Positions 15,780 to 22,600 of a DNA stretch of 30,870 nt are shown here, one piece after another; positions within the stretch are counted from its first letter, which is position 1, and the number at the start of each line of letters is the position of its first letter. A model generated the notes under the pieces. The model made no database searches. It had not been told where the DNA came from and worked only from the letters and a program-made list of their open reading frames with translations. Origin of the DNA: CAG-1031 sp964556785 (GTDB lineage: Bacteria > Bacteroidota > Bacteroidia > Bacteroidales > Muribaculaceae); the NCBI GenBank assembly GCA_964556785.1, contig CAZKXM010000013.1:1-30870 (forward strand), in the 5' to 3' direction. A program made the translations under genes and the position numbers.

Positions 15780-16177
15780 TGGCTAAACAGGAATATATCG
15801 AGAAAAACCGGGAGTGGCTGCGAGACAAGTGCTCGCAACCCGGTGTCAATATGCTCGACAAAGGTGTGGCCTACAAAGTTATCCGAAAGGGTGATCAATC
15901 CAAGCCGTCGCCTAATCGCGGAAGCGTTGTAACGGTTCATTACACCGGAAAAACCATCAACGGCAAGACATTTGACAGCAGCAGAGGCGGGGTTGCTCCG
16001 GCATTCCGACTGAGGGAGCTGATTCCTGGATGGATAATTGCGCTCCAGAAAATGCATCCCGGCGACCGGTGGGAAGTGTATGTTCCGGCCGAACAGGGTT
16101 ACGGTCGGCTCTCACAGCCTGGCATTCCCGGTGGCTCTACCCTTGTTTTCGATATCGAGCTTATCGGTGTCAATTGA
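15779..16177 (+). CDS. FKBP-type peptidyl-prolyl cis-trans isomerase
   Basis: A 132-residue prolyl isomerase. The FKBP core is complete: V-T-V-H-Y-T-G-K, F-D-S-S, I-P-G-W-I-I-A-L-Q-K-M, P-A-E-Q-G-Y-G and the closing L-V-F-D-I-E-L. Residues 1-35 are a short helical extension resembling the end of an FkpA-type dimerisation domain. No signal peptide or lipobox is visible, so the protein should be cytoplasmic, unlike most Bacteroidota FKBPs with this extension, which are lipoproteins. The ATG overlaps the MBOAT stop by one base, so translation is probably coupled. A link to folding of the acyl-transfer partners is doubtful if it stays in the cytoplasm. It ends in an 8-nt tail-to-tail overlap with the DUF6155 gene. 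Confidence 0.9.
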   Translation: MAKQEYIEKNREWLRDKCSQPGVNMLDKGVAYKVIRKGDQSKPSPNRGSVVTVHYTGKTINGKTFDSSRGGVAPAFRLRELIPGWIIALQKMHPGDRWEVYVPAEQGYGRLSQPGIPGGSTLVFDIELIGVN

Positions 16178-16712
16178 CATCGGGGCTAAGGTTTGAGGTG
16201 AATGCTTCGAGAGTATCGCGCATAGATCGCTTGAAGTAGCTTGTTCGGAACACTCCTGAAGGGAGTGACTCAACGGCGGCAATAAGCCGGGGAAGATAGA
16301 TCGAAACTATCTCCTGCCGGTCGATATACACAAGGGTCTCGCCGAGGAATCTCGCCACCGAACGTGCTGTGGCATCCTTGATCCAGTTGCCGGCAACAAT
16401 CGCACATAGCTGCTCGATTGCAAACGTCATCATTTCGGCAACATATTCCGCCCCCGGATTGAACGACGAGAAATTTTTCACAGCCTTTCTGACGCGTGTC
16501 ATACGCGGTAGTGCACGCCCACGGCTCACTCGCCCTATCTCCTTGCGTAGGGTTGCGCGATACTTCTCGGTCATTTTCTCAATATCCGGATCGACAAAGA
16601 AGTCAAGATACTCCTTGGCTTCCTTCCGGGCCTCATAAAGCTCCATAATCAGTTCCTGCAACTGATCGCGCTCCATGTGCTGCAATTCTTTCTTGAGCTG
16701 CGTTTTAGACAT
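16170..16712 (-). CDS. DUF6155 family hypothetical protein
   Basis: A cytoplasmic, largely helical protein of 180 residues. The N-terminus (MSKTQLKKELQHMERDQLQE followed by L-I-M-E-L-Y) and the A-K-E-Y-L-D-F-F-V-D-P motif are what I associate with DUF6155, a family of unknown function found in Bacteroidota and some Firmicutes. No catalytic motif is visible. It is a single-gene unit convergent with the FKBP gene; the two coding regions overlap by 8 nt at their ends. A 10-bp-arm inverted repeat lies just upstream of its start. Confidence 0.75.
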   Translation of the reverse strand: MSKTQLKKELQHMERDQLQELIMELYEARKEAKEYLDFFVDPDIEKMTEKYRATLRKEIGRVSRGRALPRMTRVRKAVKNFSSFNPGAEYVAEMMTFAIEQLCAIVAGNWIKDATARSVARFLGETLVYIDRQEIVSIYLPRLIAAVESLPSGVFRTSYFKRSMRDTLEAFTSNLSPDVN

Positions 16713-16727
16713 TTCTGAATTTTTTTG

Positions 16728-16748
16728 TTTCTGTTATAATAACAGAAA
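16728..16748. promoter_or_regulatory. Perfect inverted repeat between divergent DUF6155 and lipoprotein genes
   Basis: The arms TTTCTGTTAT (16728-16737) and ATAACAGAAA (16739-16748) are perfectly complementary around one base. The element sits 15 nt before the DUF6155 start (minus strand) and 50 nt before the lipoprotein start (plus strand). The single-base spacer and lack of a following U-tract suit a dimeric repressor or activator site better than a terminator. No clear TAnnTTTG box is seen for either gene, so the promoters here may be regulated and non-consensus. Confidence 0.5.
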
Positions 16749-16798
16749 ACATAGAGTCGTTATTATAGTGAACTCCATCATTCTATCCGTCTTATTTC

Positions 16799-17353
16799 AT
16801 GAAACCACTACGTTTTCTCCTCGCCATCACCGTTATGCTCGTGGCTCTGACATCGTGTAACAGTCACAACGATGACCCCGATCTCTATATCAACGTACCT
16901 ATCAGGGTTTACTGGCCAACCGAGTTCGTATCGTTTGACTGGTCGACAGCTTCACCTACTGATAAAGCTGTTCTCAGAGAACTGACAACAAAGGCGCATG
17001 TTTTTAACTCCAGCGAGGAATTCACTTCGTTTAATGAATACAGTCTGTTTCCTCAGCCGTTGAACTCTATGGTTGTTGATTTTTCGAACAGCACCGTCGT
17101 GGTTACATATCTCATCCTTGGGGGTATACCAGATACAACGACCTATAACATGTACTACACCATTCCGAGTATAGCATCGGGAGCGGGAAGGGAATATTCC
17201 CTGGTTTCCAACTATGTTTTCAGCGCAAACTCACAAATGGCTGACGACGATTCATTCATCGTTGTCCGTAACGCGGTTATTGTTGACAAAATTCCTGACA
17301 ACGCCACGGTTAAAGCCGCGTATGGCGAGTCGACAAGTGCTGTCTGGGATTAG
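16799..17353 (+). CDS. Small lipoprotein of unknown function
   Basis: A 184-residue protein with a type II signal ending L-T-S-C (Cys20), then N-S-H-N-D-D-P-D. An acidic stretch within a few residues of the cysteine resembles the lipoprotein export signal that sends Bacteroidota lipoproteins to the cell surface, so surface exposure is possible. The mature part is beta-rich and T/S/Y-rich, without a recognised domain. No operon partner is evident: upstream is a divergent gene, and downstream its stop codon overlaps that of aguB tail to tail (17350-17353). Confidence 0.75.
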   Translation: MKPLRFLLAITVMLVALTSCNSHNDDPDLYINVPIRVYWPTEFVSFDWSTASPTDKAVLRELTTKAHVFNSSEEFTSFNEYSLFPQPLNSMVVDFSNSTVVVTYLILGGIPDTTTYNMYYTIPSIASGAGREYSLVSNYVFSANSQMADDDSFIVVRNAVIVDKIPDNATVKAAYGESTSAVWD

Positions 17354-18237
17354 TCGAGATATCGGCTCGTGAGACCGCCGTATGCATCTATCCGGCGGTC
17401 GCGGAGGAATGGCCACCAGCGGCGCACCTGTTCCGAGCGGCCGAGGTCGATATCCACGATCTCCACACATTCTTTATCGGCAGGTGCCCTGAAAAGGAGT
17501 TCACCCTGCGGCCCTGCCACAAAACTCGATCCCCAGAATGTGATGCCGTTTGTCGCGCCTGACGGATCAGGTTCATGACCTGTGCGGTTCACAGTCACAA
17601 CCGGTAGACCGTTGGCCACTGCATGACCGCGCTGAACAACGGTCCATGCCTCGCGCTGGCGCTGTTTCTCATCCTCGGTGTCGGTGCTTTCCCATCCTAT
17701 GGCTGTGGGATAGATCAGCATTTCCGCGCCGCGCAGCGCCATAAGCCGCGCAGCTTCGGGGAACCACTGGTCCCAGCACACGAGAACTCCCAGCACACCA
17801 AGCGATGTTTTGACCGGTGTGAATCCGAGGTCTCCCGGTGTGAAATAAAATTTCTCATAGTAGGCCGGATCGTCAGGAATGTGCATCTTGCGATACTTTC
17901 CGGCAAGAGATCCGTCGATGTCAAACACGTAGGATGTGTTGTGACACAATCCGGGGGCGCGCCGCTCGAACATCGATGTGACGATCACCACCTTCAACTC
18001 CTTGGCAAGAGCCGAGTAGATGTTGCCCGGCCCGCTCTTTTCAGGCACCGCGAGGTTGAAATTGTCCACACTCTCTGTCTGACAGAAATAGAGTGAGTCA
18101 TGCAGCTCCTGAAGCACGATCAGTCGGGCTCCACGGGCGGCTGCCTCGCGTATCTTCTCGCATAGACGCGAACGGTTATCGTTTATGTCAGGCGTGTTGG
18201 CCTGCTGTATGAGGGCTGTTTTGATAATTCTTTTCAT
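17350..18237 (-). CDS. aguB: N-carbamoylputrescine amidase
   Basis: Hydrolyses N-carbamoylputrescine to putrescine, CO2 and ammonia, the last step of the agmatine route. The ATG at 18237 gives 295 residues, the usual length; the longer frame to 18312 runs into aguA. Nitrilase-superfamily catalytic residues are visible: Glu44 in L-Q-E-L-H, Lys117 in Y-R-K-M-H-I-P-D-D-P, and Cys154 in C-W-D-Q-W-F-P-E-A-A-R. The Y-Y-E-K-F-Y-F-T-P-G-D-L-G and C-W-D-Q-W segments are specific to the AguB/CPA subfamily. The start overlaps the aguA stop (ATGA), which supports the pathway assignment. Confidence 0.95.
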   Translation of the reverse strand: MKRIIKTALIQQANTPDINDNRSRLCEKIREAAARGARLIVLQELHDSLYFCQTESVDNFNLAVPEKSGPGNIYSALAKELKVVIVTSMFERRAPGLCHNTSYVFDIDGSLAGKYRKMHIPDDPAYYEKFYFTPGDLGFTPVKTSLGVLGVLVCWDQWFPEAARLMALRGAEMLIYPTAIGWESTDTEDEKQRQREAWTVVQRGHAVANGLPVVTVNRTGHEPDPSGATNGITFWGSSFVAGPQGELLFRAPADKECVEIVDIDLGRSEQVRRWWPFLRDRRIDAYGGLTSRYLD

Positions 18238-19259
18238 ATACAGAGAATTGAGGGATCGAGCTGCATTGTGGCGCAATGCAGCGATCCGTGCTGACGGATG
18301 AGAGCTTCGCAATTAACCGGTCTTATTGTGTGGTCAGGAAAGATTATGGGCATGATCTCGCACGCGAGCCTGTCTTTCCGAGGCTGGTTATAGACCGGCA
18401 TGTAAACTGCTTTCGGTGTCACAAGATAGTTAGCATAGGTTGCCGGCAGACGATTACCTTCGTCGTCGAACACGGGGTCGGGCAGCGGCAGTTCGATCAG
18501 ATTATATCTGAATCCTTCCGGAGTGCGGAATTGCTGTAGCTCCTCATACATCGCTCTCAGAGATTGATAATGTGAGTCGGATTCGTCGCGGCAACCTGTA
18601 TAGACAATTGTGTCATCGGGAGCCAGCCGGGCCAGAGTGTCGATATGCGAATCTGTGTCATCGCCCTCAAGCGCTCCATGGTTCAGCCATAGGACCTGTC
18701 GGGCTCCTAAGGTTGATTTGAGATAAGCTTCGATATCGTCACGGTTGAGTTCAGCGTTACGGTTGGCCGACAGCAGACACTGCGATGTTGTCAGCAGCGT
18801 TCCATTTCCGTCACTCTCGATCGATCCGCCTTCAAAGACAAATCCGCGCCTGTTTTCCATAGGGCAGGTGAAAACACCGAGCTGCTGGAGCCGCGAGTTC
18901 ACAAGGTTGTCGTTGGCTGATCCGAATTTGAGGCCCCAGCCGTTGAACATGAAATCAGCGAGCGTGATGTTTCCGTTGCGCATCAGAGTCAGAGGCCCGT
19001 AGTCGCGTGTCCATGTGTCGTCAGTGGGGATCTCGACAATGAGCAGTTTCGTCGGATCGATGTCGGGGATCAACCCTCTCACTCTTGCGGGTTCAGGGGT
19101 GAGGATCAGAACGGTGTTGTCGGCAGCGAGAGCGCGTGTCAGCTCCTGATAGCATTTGTCGACTTCAGGCAGCATGTAGGCCCAGTCAGTTCCGGCATGA
19201 GGCCAGGCAATCATGACGGCCCCGCCTATCTGCCATTCTGCAGGAAATTCATTCGTCAT
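18234..19259 (-). CDS. aguA: Agmatine deiminase
   Basis: Converts agmatine to N-carbamoylputrescine and ammonia. The 341-residue protein belongs to the guanidino-group-modifying (pentein) family. Visible signatures are the N-terminal P-A-E-W and M-I-A-W-P-H, the T-R-D-Y-G-P loop near residue 86, G-G-S-I-E-S-D-G, a D-D-T-D-S-H-I-D segment bearing a catalytic His, and the C-terminal G-S-L-H-C with catalytic Cys329. It is slightly shorter than plant enzymes, mostly by a trimmed C-terminus. With aguB directly downstream it makes putrescine from agmatine; arginine decarboxylase is not in this window. Its start overlaps the preceding 80-aa gene by 11 nt. Confidence 0.95.
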   Translation of the reverse strand: MTNEFPAEWQIGGAVMIAWPHAGTDWAYMLPEVDKCYQELTRALAADNTVLILTPEPARVRGLIPDIDPTKLLIVEIPTDDTWTRDYGPLTLMRNGNITLADFMFNGWGLKFGSANDNLVNSRLQQLGVFTCPMENRRGFVFEGGSIESDGNGTLLTTSQCLLSANRNAELNRDDIEAYLKSTLGARQVLWLNHGALEGDDTDSHIDTLARLAPDDTIVYTGCRDESDSHYQSLRAMYEELQQFRTPEGFRYNLIELPLPDPVFDDEGNRLPATYANYLVTPKAVYMPVYNQPRKDRLACEIMPIIFPDHTIRPVNCEALIRQHGSLHCATMQLDPSILCI

Positions 19260-19491
19260 TATAATCTGACAGAGAGTCGTAGATGGAATCCTGATTATTC
19301 ATGTATTCCTCGCAGAAATCGAGGAACCCGTTTTTCTCCGAGCTGCCCACAGCAAGACACCATTCCGAATACTCGGCATGCAGCTCCGGATCTTCATGGA
19401 TGGCACGTTTGAAGGCATAGTCGGCCATATCCGGACTACCATGCTCATGAAGCAGGGTGATAAAGTATTCCGTCAAATCGTTTTCGAACAT
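19249..19491 (-). CDS. 80-aa conserved hypothetical protein leading the agmatine operon
   Basis: The ATG at 19491 (MFENDLTEYFITLLHEHG) gives 80 residues. It sits at a sensible distance from a consensus promoter whose start point lies inside the longer frame, which rules out the start at 19587. The protein is acidic and helical, with a tetratricopeptide-like look in M-A-D-Y-A-F-K-R-A-I-H-E-D-P-E-L-H, a W-C pair, and F-L-D-F-C-E-E-Y-M. There is no signal peptide. I recall similar short proteins in Bacteroidales but no assigned function. It overlaps aguA by 11 nt, so it is part of the putrescine operon and could be an accessory or regulatory factor; that is inference. Confidence 0.75.
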   Translation of the reverse strand: MFENDLTEYFITLLHEHGSPDMADYAFKRAIHEDPELHAEYSEWCLAVGSSEKNGFLDFCEEYMNNQDSIYDSLSDYNDE

Positions 19492-19523
19492 TTTTTTGAG
19501 GAATCTGGTGAACAAATTATTGT

Positions 19524-19555
19524 CAAAAATAGTATAGAAGTATATATAATCCAAA
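19524..19555 (-). promoter_or_regulatory. Promoter of the 80-aa gene-aguA-aguB operon
   Basis: On the minus strand TTTG (19552-19555) is followed by exactly 20 nt and TATTTTTG (19524-19531). The predicted leader to the ATG at 19491 is about 25 nt. The spacer is very AT-rich and contains TATATATA. Confidence 0.8.
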
Positions 19556-19600
19556 TTTTTTACAATTTTTATCTGACATTTCGTCACATACTCACGGCCT

Positions 19601-20224
19601 ATGAAAAAGCTCTTAACCCTTATGGCAGTGGCTGCAGCATTTATGCTGAGTTCATGCAGTCCGTTCTCGCTCGTTTATTCCGAGACGTATAACAATGCCG
19701 ATCTTGCTCAGTATAAGACATTCAGGATTGTGACTCCCGAAGAGGGCAAGCTGCCTCCTGGAATGCAGGAGGTTACTTACTACAACATTGCTGCGGCCAT
19801 CCGTGAGCAAATGATTGAGCGTGGCTATGCTGAAGATCCCGCTTCGCCGCTGCTGATCAACATTGGTCTGACGGTTCACAAGGAGATTCAGACCGAGCCG
19901 GTGATCCCGCCGGGAGCTCCTATGTATTACGGACCTATGTATAATGGTTTTGCGCCGTGGTATATGATGCCTCGCGCCACGTATTGGCCCGGATATTATT
20001 CTAATGCACAGGTTATCACAGGAATCTATAAGGAGGGCGTGCTCTCTATGGATATGGTTAACATTACTGAGAAAGTGCCTTTGTTCTCATCTGCAGTGGC
20101 CACCATCATGCAGAGCGGTCAGCCCCAGTTCCGTAATCTGCAGGGTATTGCAGAGGCTGTGCAGACACTTTTCAGCAAGTTCCCGGTTCCGTTGCTGCCT
20201 CAGTATGCCAACATGAAGAAATGA
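19601..20224 (+). CDS. DUF4136 family lipoprotein
   Basis: A 207-residue lipoprotein with signal MKKLLTLMAVAAAFMLSSC and acylated Cys19. The mature part has the pattern I associate with DUF4136: Y-K-T-F-R-I after the first strand, N-I-A-A-A-I-R-E-Q-M-I-E-R-G-Y and L-L-I-N-I-G-L-T-V. A P/Y/M/G-rich loop follows (about 105-132, P-P-G-A-P-M-Y-Y-G-P), then Y-K-E-G-V-L-S-M-D-M-V. Such proteins are outer-membrane or periplasmic and mostly uncharacterised. No acidic surface-export motif follows the cysteine (S-P-F-S), so an inward-facing location is likelier. It is monocistronic, closed by a strong terminator. No consensus promoter is evident upstream. Confidence 0.82.
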   Translation: MKKLLTLMAVAAAFMLSSCSPFSLVYSETYNNADLAQYKTFRIVTPEEGKLPPGMQEVTYYNIAAAIREQMIERGYAEDPASPLLINIGLTVHKEIQTEPVIPPGAPMYYGPMYNGFAPWYMMPRATYWPGYYSNAQVITGIYKEGVLSMDMVNITEKVPLFSSAVATIMQSGQPQFRNLQGIAEAVQTLFSKFPVPLLPQYANMKK

Positions 20225-20265
20225 CTTTTTCGAGGCGGGTACTCGAAGTAAGCTATAATACACAG

Positions 20266-20305
20266 ATGGCAGTCTGACTGTTCGGTCAGACTGCTATTCT
20301 TTTTT
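20266..20305 (+). terminator. Rho-independent terminator after the DUF4136 gene
   Basis: A stem of 13 pairs (20266-20278 with 20285-20297, including one G-T pair) closes a 6-nt loop and is followed by TCTTTTTT. It sits 41 nt past the stop and isolates the next operon. Confidence 0.9.
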
Positions 20306-20329
20306 ATGTCGGCGGGAGTTTAGGCGCTA

Positions 20330-20360
20330 TTGCAGATCTCGCTGAAAATCGTTATCTTTG
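20330..20360 (+). promoter_or_regulatory. Promoter of the CHU_C-protein operon, giving a near-leaderless transcript
   Basis: TTG (20330-20332), 20 nt, then TATCTTTG (20353-20360), followed by CA. The ATG at 20367 lies only 6 nt beyond the -7 box, about where transcription should begin. The mRNA would therefore have almost no 5' leader. Confidence 0.7.
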
Positions 20361-20366
20361 CAGATT

Positions 20367-21671
20367 ATGATACGCAAAACAGCCGTTTCGCTCTTTCTTC
20401 TCATTTCAGGCTTGCCGGCGCTTGCCGGTACAGTTGTGCTGACTTCTACCGGTGATAAAGTGATCAAGGTTGATCCCCCTGCATCAACCGGGCTCAAAGC
20501 CGTGTATGTTGCCGGTGAAATGAACGGTGTGACAGCCGTTTACAGCGGCTCTGCCAATCCTGGTCAGGTTAAGTGGTATCGCTTCAGCAGCCTCGGTGGC
20601 GGATATGCCGAGGAGATTTCCGGGGCTGGAGTCAACGGGAATGATGCCGTTCTCAGCAAGGTGGATGGCGACATGGGGTATATTGTTGAAGATGGCACAG
20701 AACGGACTTACTTCTGGGTCGTTGACTATTCAAAACATTATCTTCATCTTGAGAGCCTTACGCTCGGTCGCTCTGAGGATTGCAGTTTCACATTGCTTGA
20801 TCTTGCCGGCGATGCAAGCCCTATTGTTTACTACACAATCAACGGGCGTGCAATGAATCTGTCACGCGACCTCAAGCTGACCTACAACACTCTTGAATGG
20901 GACGAAGCTGCCGCAGTTTATGCTCAGCGGTCATTGACCGAGACTCTTGATGACACCGATGGCACCATCCGGGTAACGTCACCTCTTTGCTCAACCGACT
21001 TTCATCTTACCGGCGACCGTTTCCTGACCGCATGGGGGCGCCCCGAACAAGTGACATCACCGGTGTATGCGCCTGTTGCCGTCGAGGCCCACACTTCTGC
21101 ACTGCAGGAGGGTGAGAAGCCAGACAATCAGATCGGCGCGGCCGATGGTCTCGGCGGGTCGGCTCCGGCAGTTATAGAATTCAAGGCCTCGGTGACCGAT
21201 GCCGCCATTTACACCGAATGGCAATTCTCAACTTACTCTGATTTCGAGGATATTGAACTTCGAGTGAACGACACCGAGTTTACCCACACCTTTACTGAGA
21301 TGGGCACAACCTATGTGCGTTTTGTGTGTGATAATGCCGATGGCGGGTGTCAGTTCGTCGGTGAGGTCTATCAGATTAACATCGGGGAGTCTTCGCTGAT
21401 GTGTCCCAACGCTTTCTCGCCGGGAGCGTCAGAAGGTGTAAACGACGAATGGCGGGTGAGCTACAAGTCAATCGTCAGCTTCGAGTGCCATATTTTTGAC
21501 CGTTACGGCCACAAAATCACTTCGTTTACCGATCCTTCGCAAGGCTGGGACGGAAAGAAGGGCGGCAAGCTGGTTCCCGCCGGCGTTTACTATTACGTGA
21601 TCAAAGCCCGGGGTTCGGACGGACGCAAATATAACCTTTCGGGTGATATCAACATAATCGACTACAAGTGA
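20367..21671 (+). CDS. Secreted protein with CHU_C/gliding-motility-type C-terminal domain
   Basis: The ATG at 20367 gives 434 residues with a signal peptide (MIRKTAVSLFLLISGLPALAG); a TTG three codons earlier lies inside the -7 box and is rejected. The middle (about 22-335) is beta-rich with V-T-D-A-A-I-Y-T-E-W-Q-F-S resembling a PKD/Ig-like repeat near 280-335, and F-V-C-D-N-A-D-G-G-C. Residues about 345-434 (C-P-N-A-F-S-P-G through G-V-N-D-E-W-R-V, I-F-D-R-Y-G, W-D-G-K-K-G-G and V-P-A-G-V-Y-Y-Y-V-I) match the CHU_C/TIGR04131 pattern, which serves as a type-B sorting signal of the type IX secretion system. Whether this organism has a T9SS cannot be seen here. The stop overlaps the lytic transglycosylase start (GTGA). 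Confidence 0.8.
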   Translation: MIRKTAVSLFLLISGLPALAGTVVLTSTGDKVIKVDPPASTGLKAVYVAGEMNGVTAVYSGSANPGQVKWYRFSSLGGGYAEEISGAGVNGNDAVLSKVDGDMGYIVEDGTERTYFWVVDYSKHYLHLESLTLGRSEDCSFTLLDLAGDASPIVYYTINGRAMNLSRDLKLTYNTLEWDEAAAVYAQRSLTETLDDTDGTIRVTSPLCSTDFHLTGDRFLTAWGRPEQVTSPVYAPVAVEAHTSALQEGEKPDNQIGAADGLGGSAPAVIEFKASVTDAAIYTEWQFSTYSDFEDIELRVNDTEFTHTFTEMGTTYVRFVCDNADGGCQFVGEVYQINIGESSLMCPNAFSPGASEGVNDEWRVSYKSIVSFECHIFDRYGHKITSFTDPSQGWDGKKGGKLVPAGVYYYVIKARGSDGRKYNLSGDINIIDYK

Positions 21672-22600
21672 ACAAAATAATTCTAACATTTCTGGTGCTC
21701 GCCTTAGCGGGTGCTCCTTTGTCAACGGTCGTTGCCCATGAAAACGGGTTTGCAGATGTGAGGAATCCACGGCTGCCTGCAAGTATTGACTTCGCAGGGC
21801 AGAAGATCGATCTGAACCGCACCGACGTGTATGAACGTCTTGACCGCGAACTTACTGCCATGACTTATACTCACGGCAACACACTCCTTCAGATCAAGCG
21901 AGCCAACCGCTATTTCCCGATAATGGAACCGATTCTGAAAAAGAATGGTGTGCCGTCTGATCTGCTGTATCTTGCATGTATCGAATCAACTCTTAACCCG
22001 CGTGCGGTGTCGCCCGCAAAGGCAGCCGGTTTGTGGCAGTTCATGCCCGCAACGGCGCGCGAATATGGACTGGAGGTGAACGAGTATGTCGACGAGCGTC
22101 TCGATCCCGTAAAATCCACCGAGGCTGCATGCCGTTATCTTAAGAACGCCTACAACCGTTATGGCAATTGGGAAAACACTGCGGCCAGTTATAATGCGGG
22201 CATGGGAAGGATAAGCAACGAGCTCGCCAATCAGGAAGTTGGGTCGGCTTATGAATTATGGCTTGCCGACGAAACCATGCGCTATGTGTTTCGCCTTCTT
22301 GCCGCGAAGATTGTGATGGAAAATGCATCGCAATTCGGGTTCGCTCTCAGCGCCGATCAGCTTTACCAGCCATACGAATATGATGTTGTTGAAGTTAACG
22401 GACCGGTCGATGACTGGAACGCCTGGGCCAAGGAGCACGACACAACCTATTATTTAGTAAGAGAACACAATCCATGGATACGGTCGAAGTCGCTCCCCAA
22501 CGCAAGCGGGAAGACTTACAAAGTGCTTATTCCCAAACCTGAATCGCTCGACCGAAGGAAAATTAAAACAAAAGTCTATAATCACAACTGGATACGATGA
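21668..22600 (+). CDS. Lytic transglycosylase, SLT domain (MltD/Slt-like)
   Basis: Cleaves the glycan backbone of peptidoglycan with formation of 1,6-anhydro-muramic acid. The 310-residue protein starts at GTG 21668 and has a signal peptide (hydrophobic about 4-22). The SLT domain spans about 85-215, with catalytic Glu106 in A-C-I-E-S-T-L-N-P, the substrate motif A-A-G-L-W-Q-F-M-P-A-T-A-R-E-Y-G-L (119-135) and A-A-S-Y-N-A-G-M-G-R-I (172-182). There is no lipobox, and LysM repeats, common in MltD-type proteins, are missing from the C-terminus, so cell-wall targeting must come from elsewhere. It is translationally coupled to the CHU_C gene before it and to uvrA after it (ATGA). Confidence 0.9.
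   Translation: MNKIILTFLVLALAGAPLSTVVAHENGFADVRNPRLPASIDFAGQKIDLNRTDVYERLDRELTAMTYTHGNTLLQIKRANRYFPIMEPILKKNGVPSDLLYLACIESTLNPRAVSPAKAAGLWQFMPATAREYGLEVNEYVDERLDPVKSTEAACRYLKNAYNRYGNWENTAASYNAGMGRISNELANQEVGSAYELWLADETMRYVFRLLAAKIVMENASQFGFALSADQLYQPYEYDVVEVNGPVDDWNAWAKEHDTTYYLVREHNPWIRSKSLPNASGKTYKVLIPKPESLDRRKIKTKVYNHNWIR

Noticed and set aside
17623..18096. 157-residue frame opposite aguB
   Set aside because: It is the complement of a conserved nitrilase-family gene and shows no independent features.
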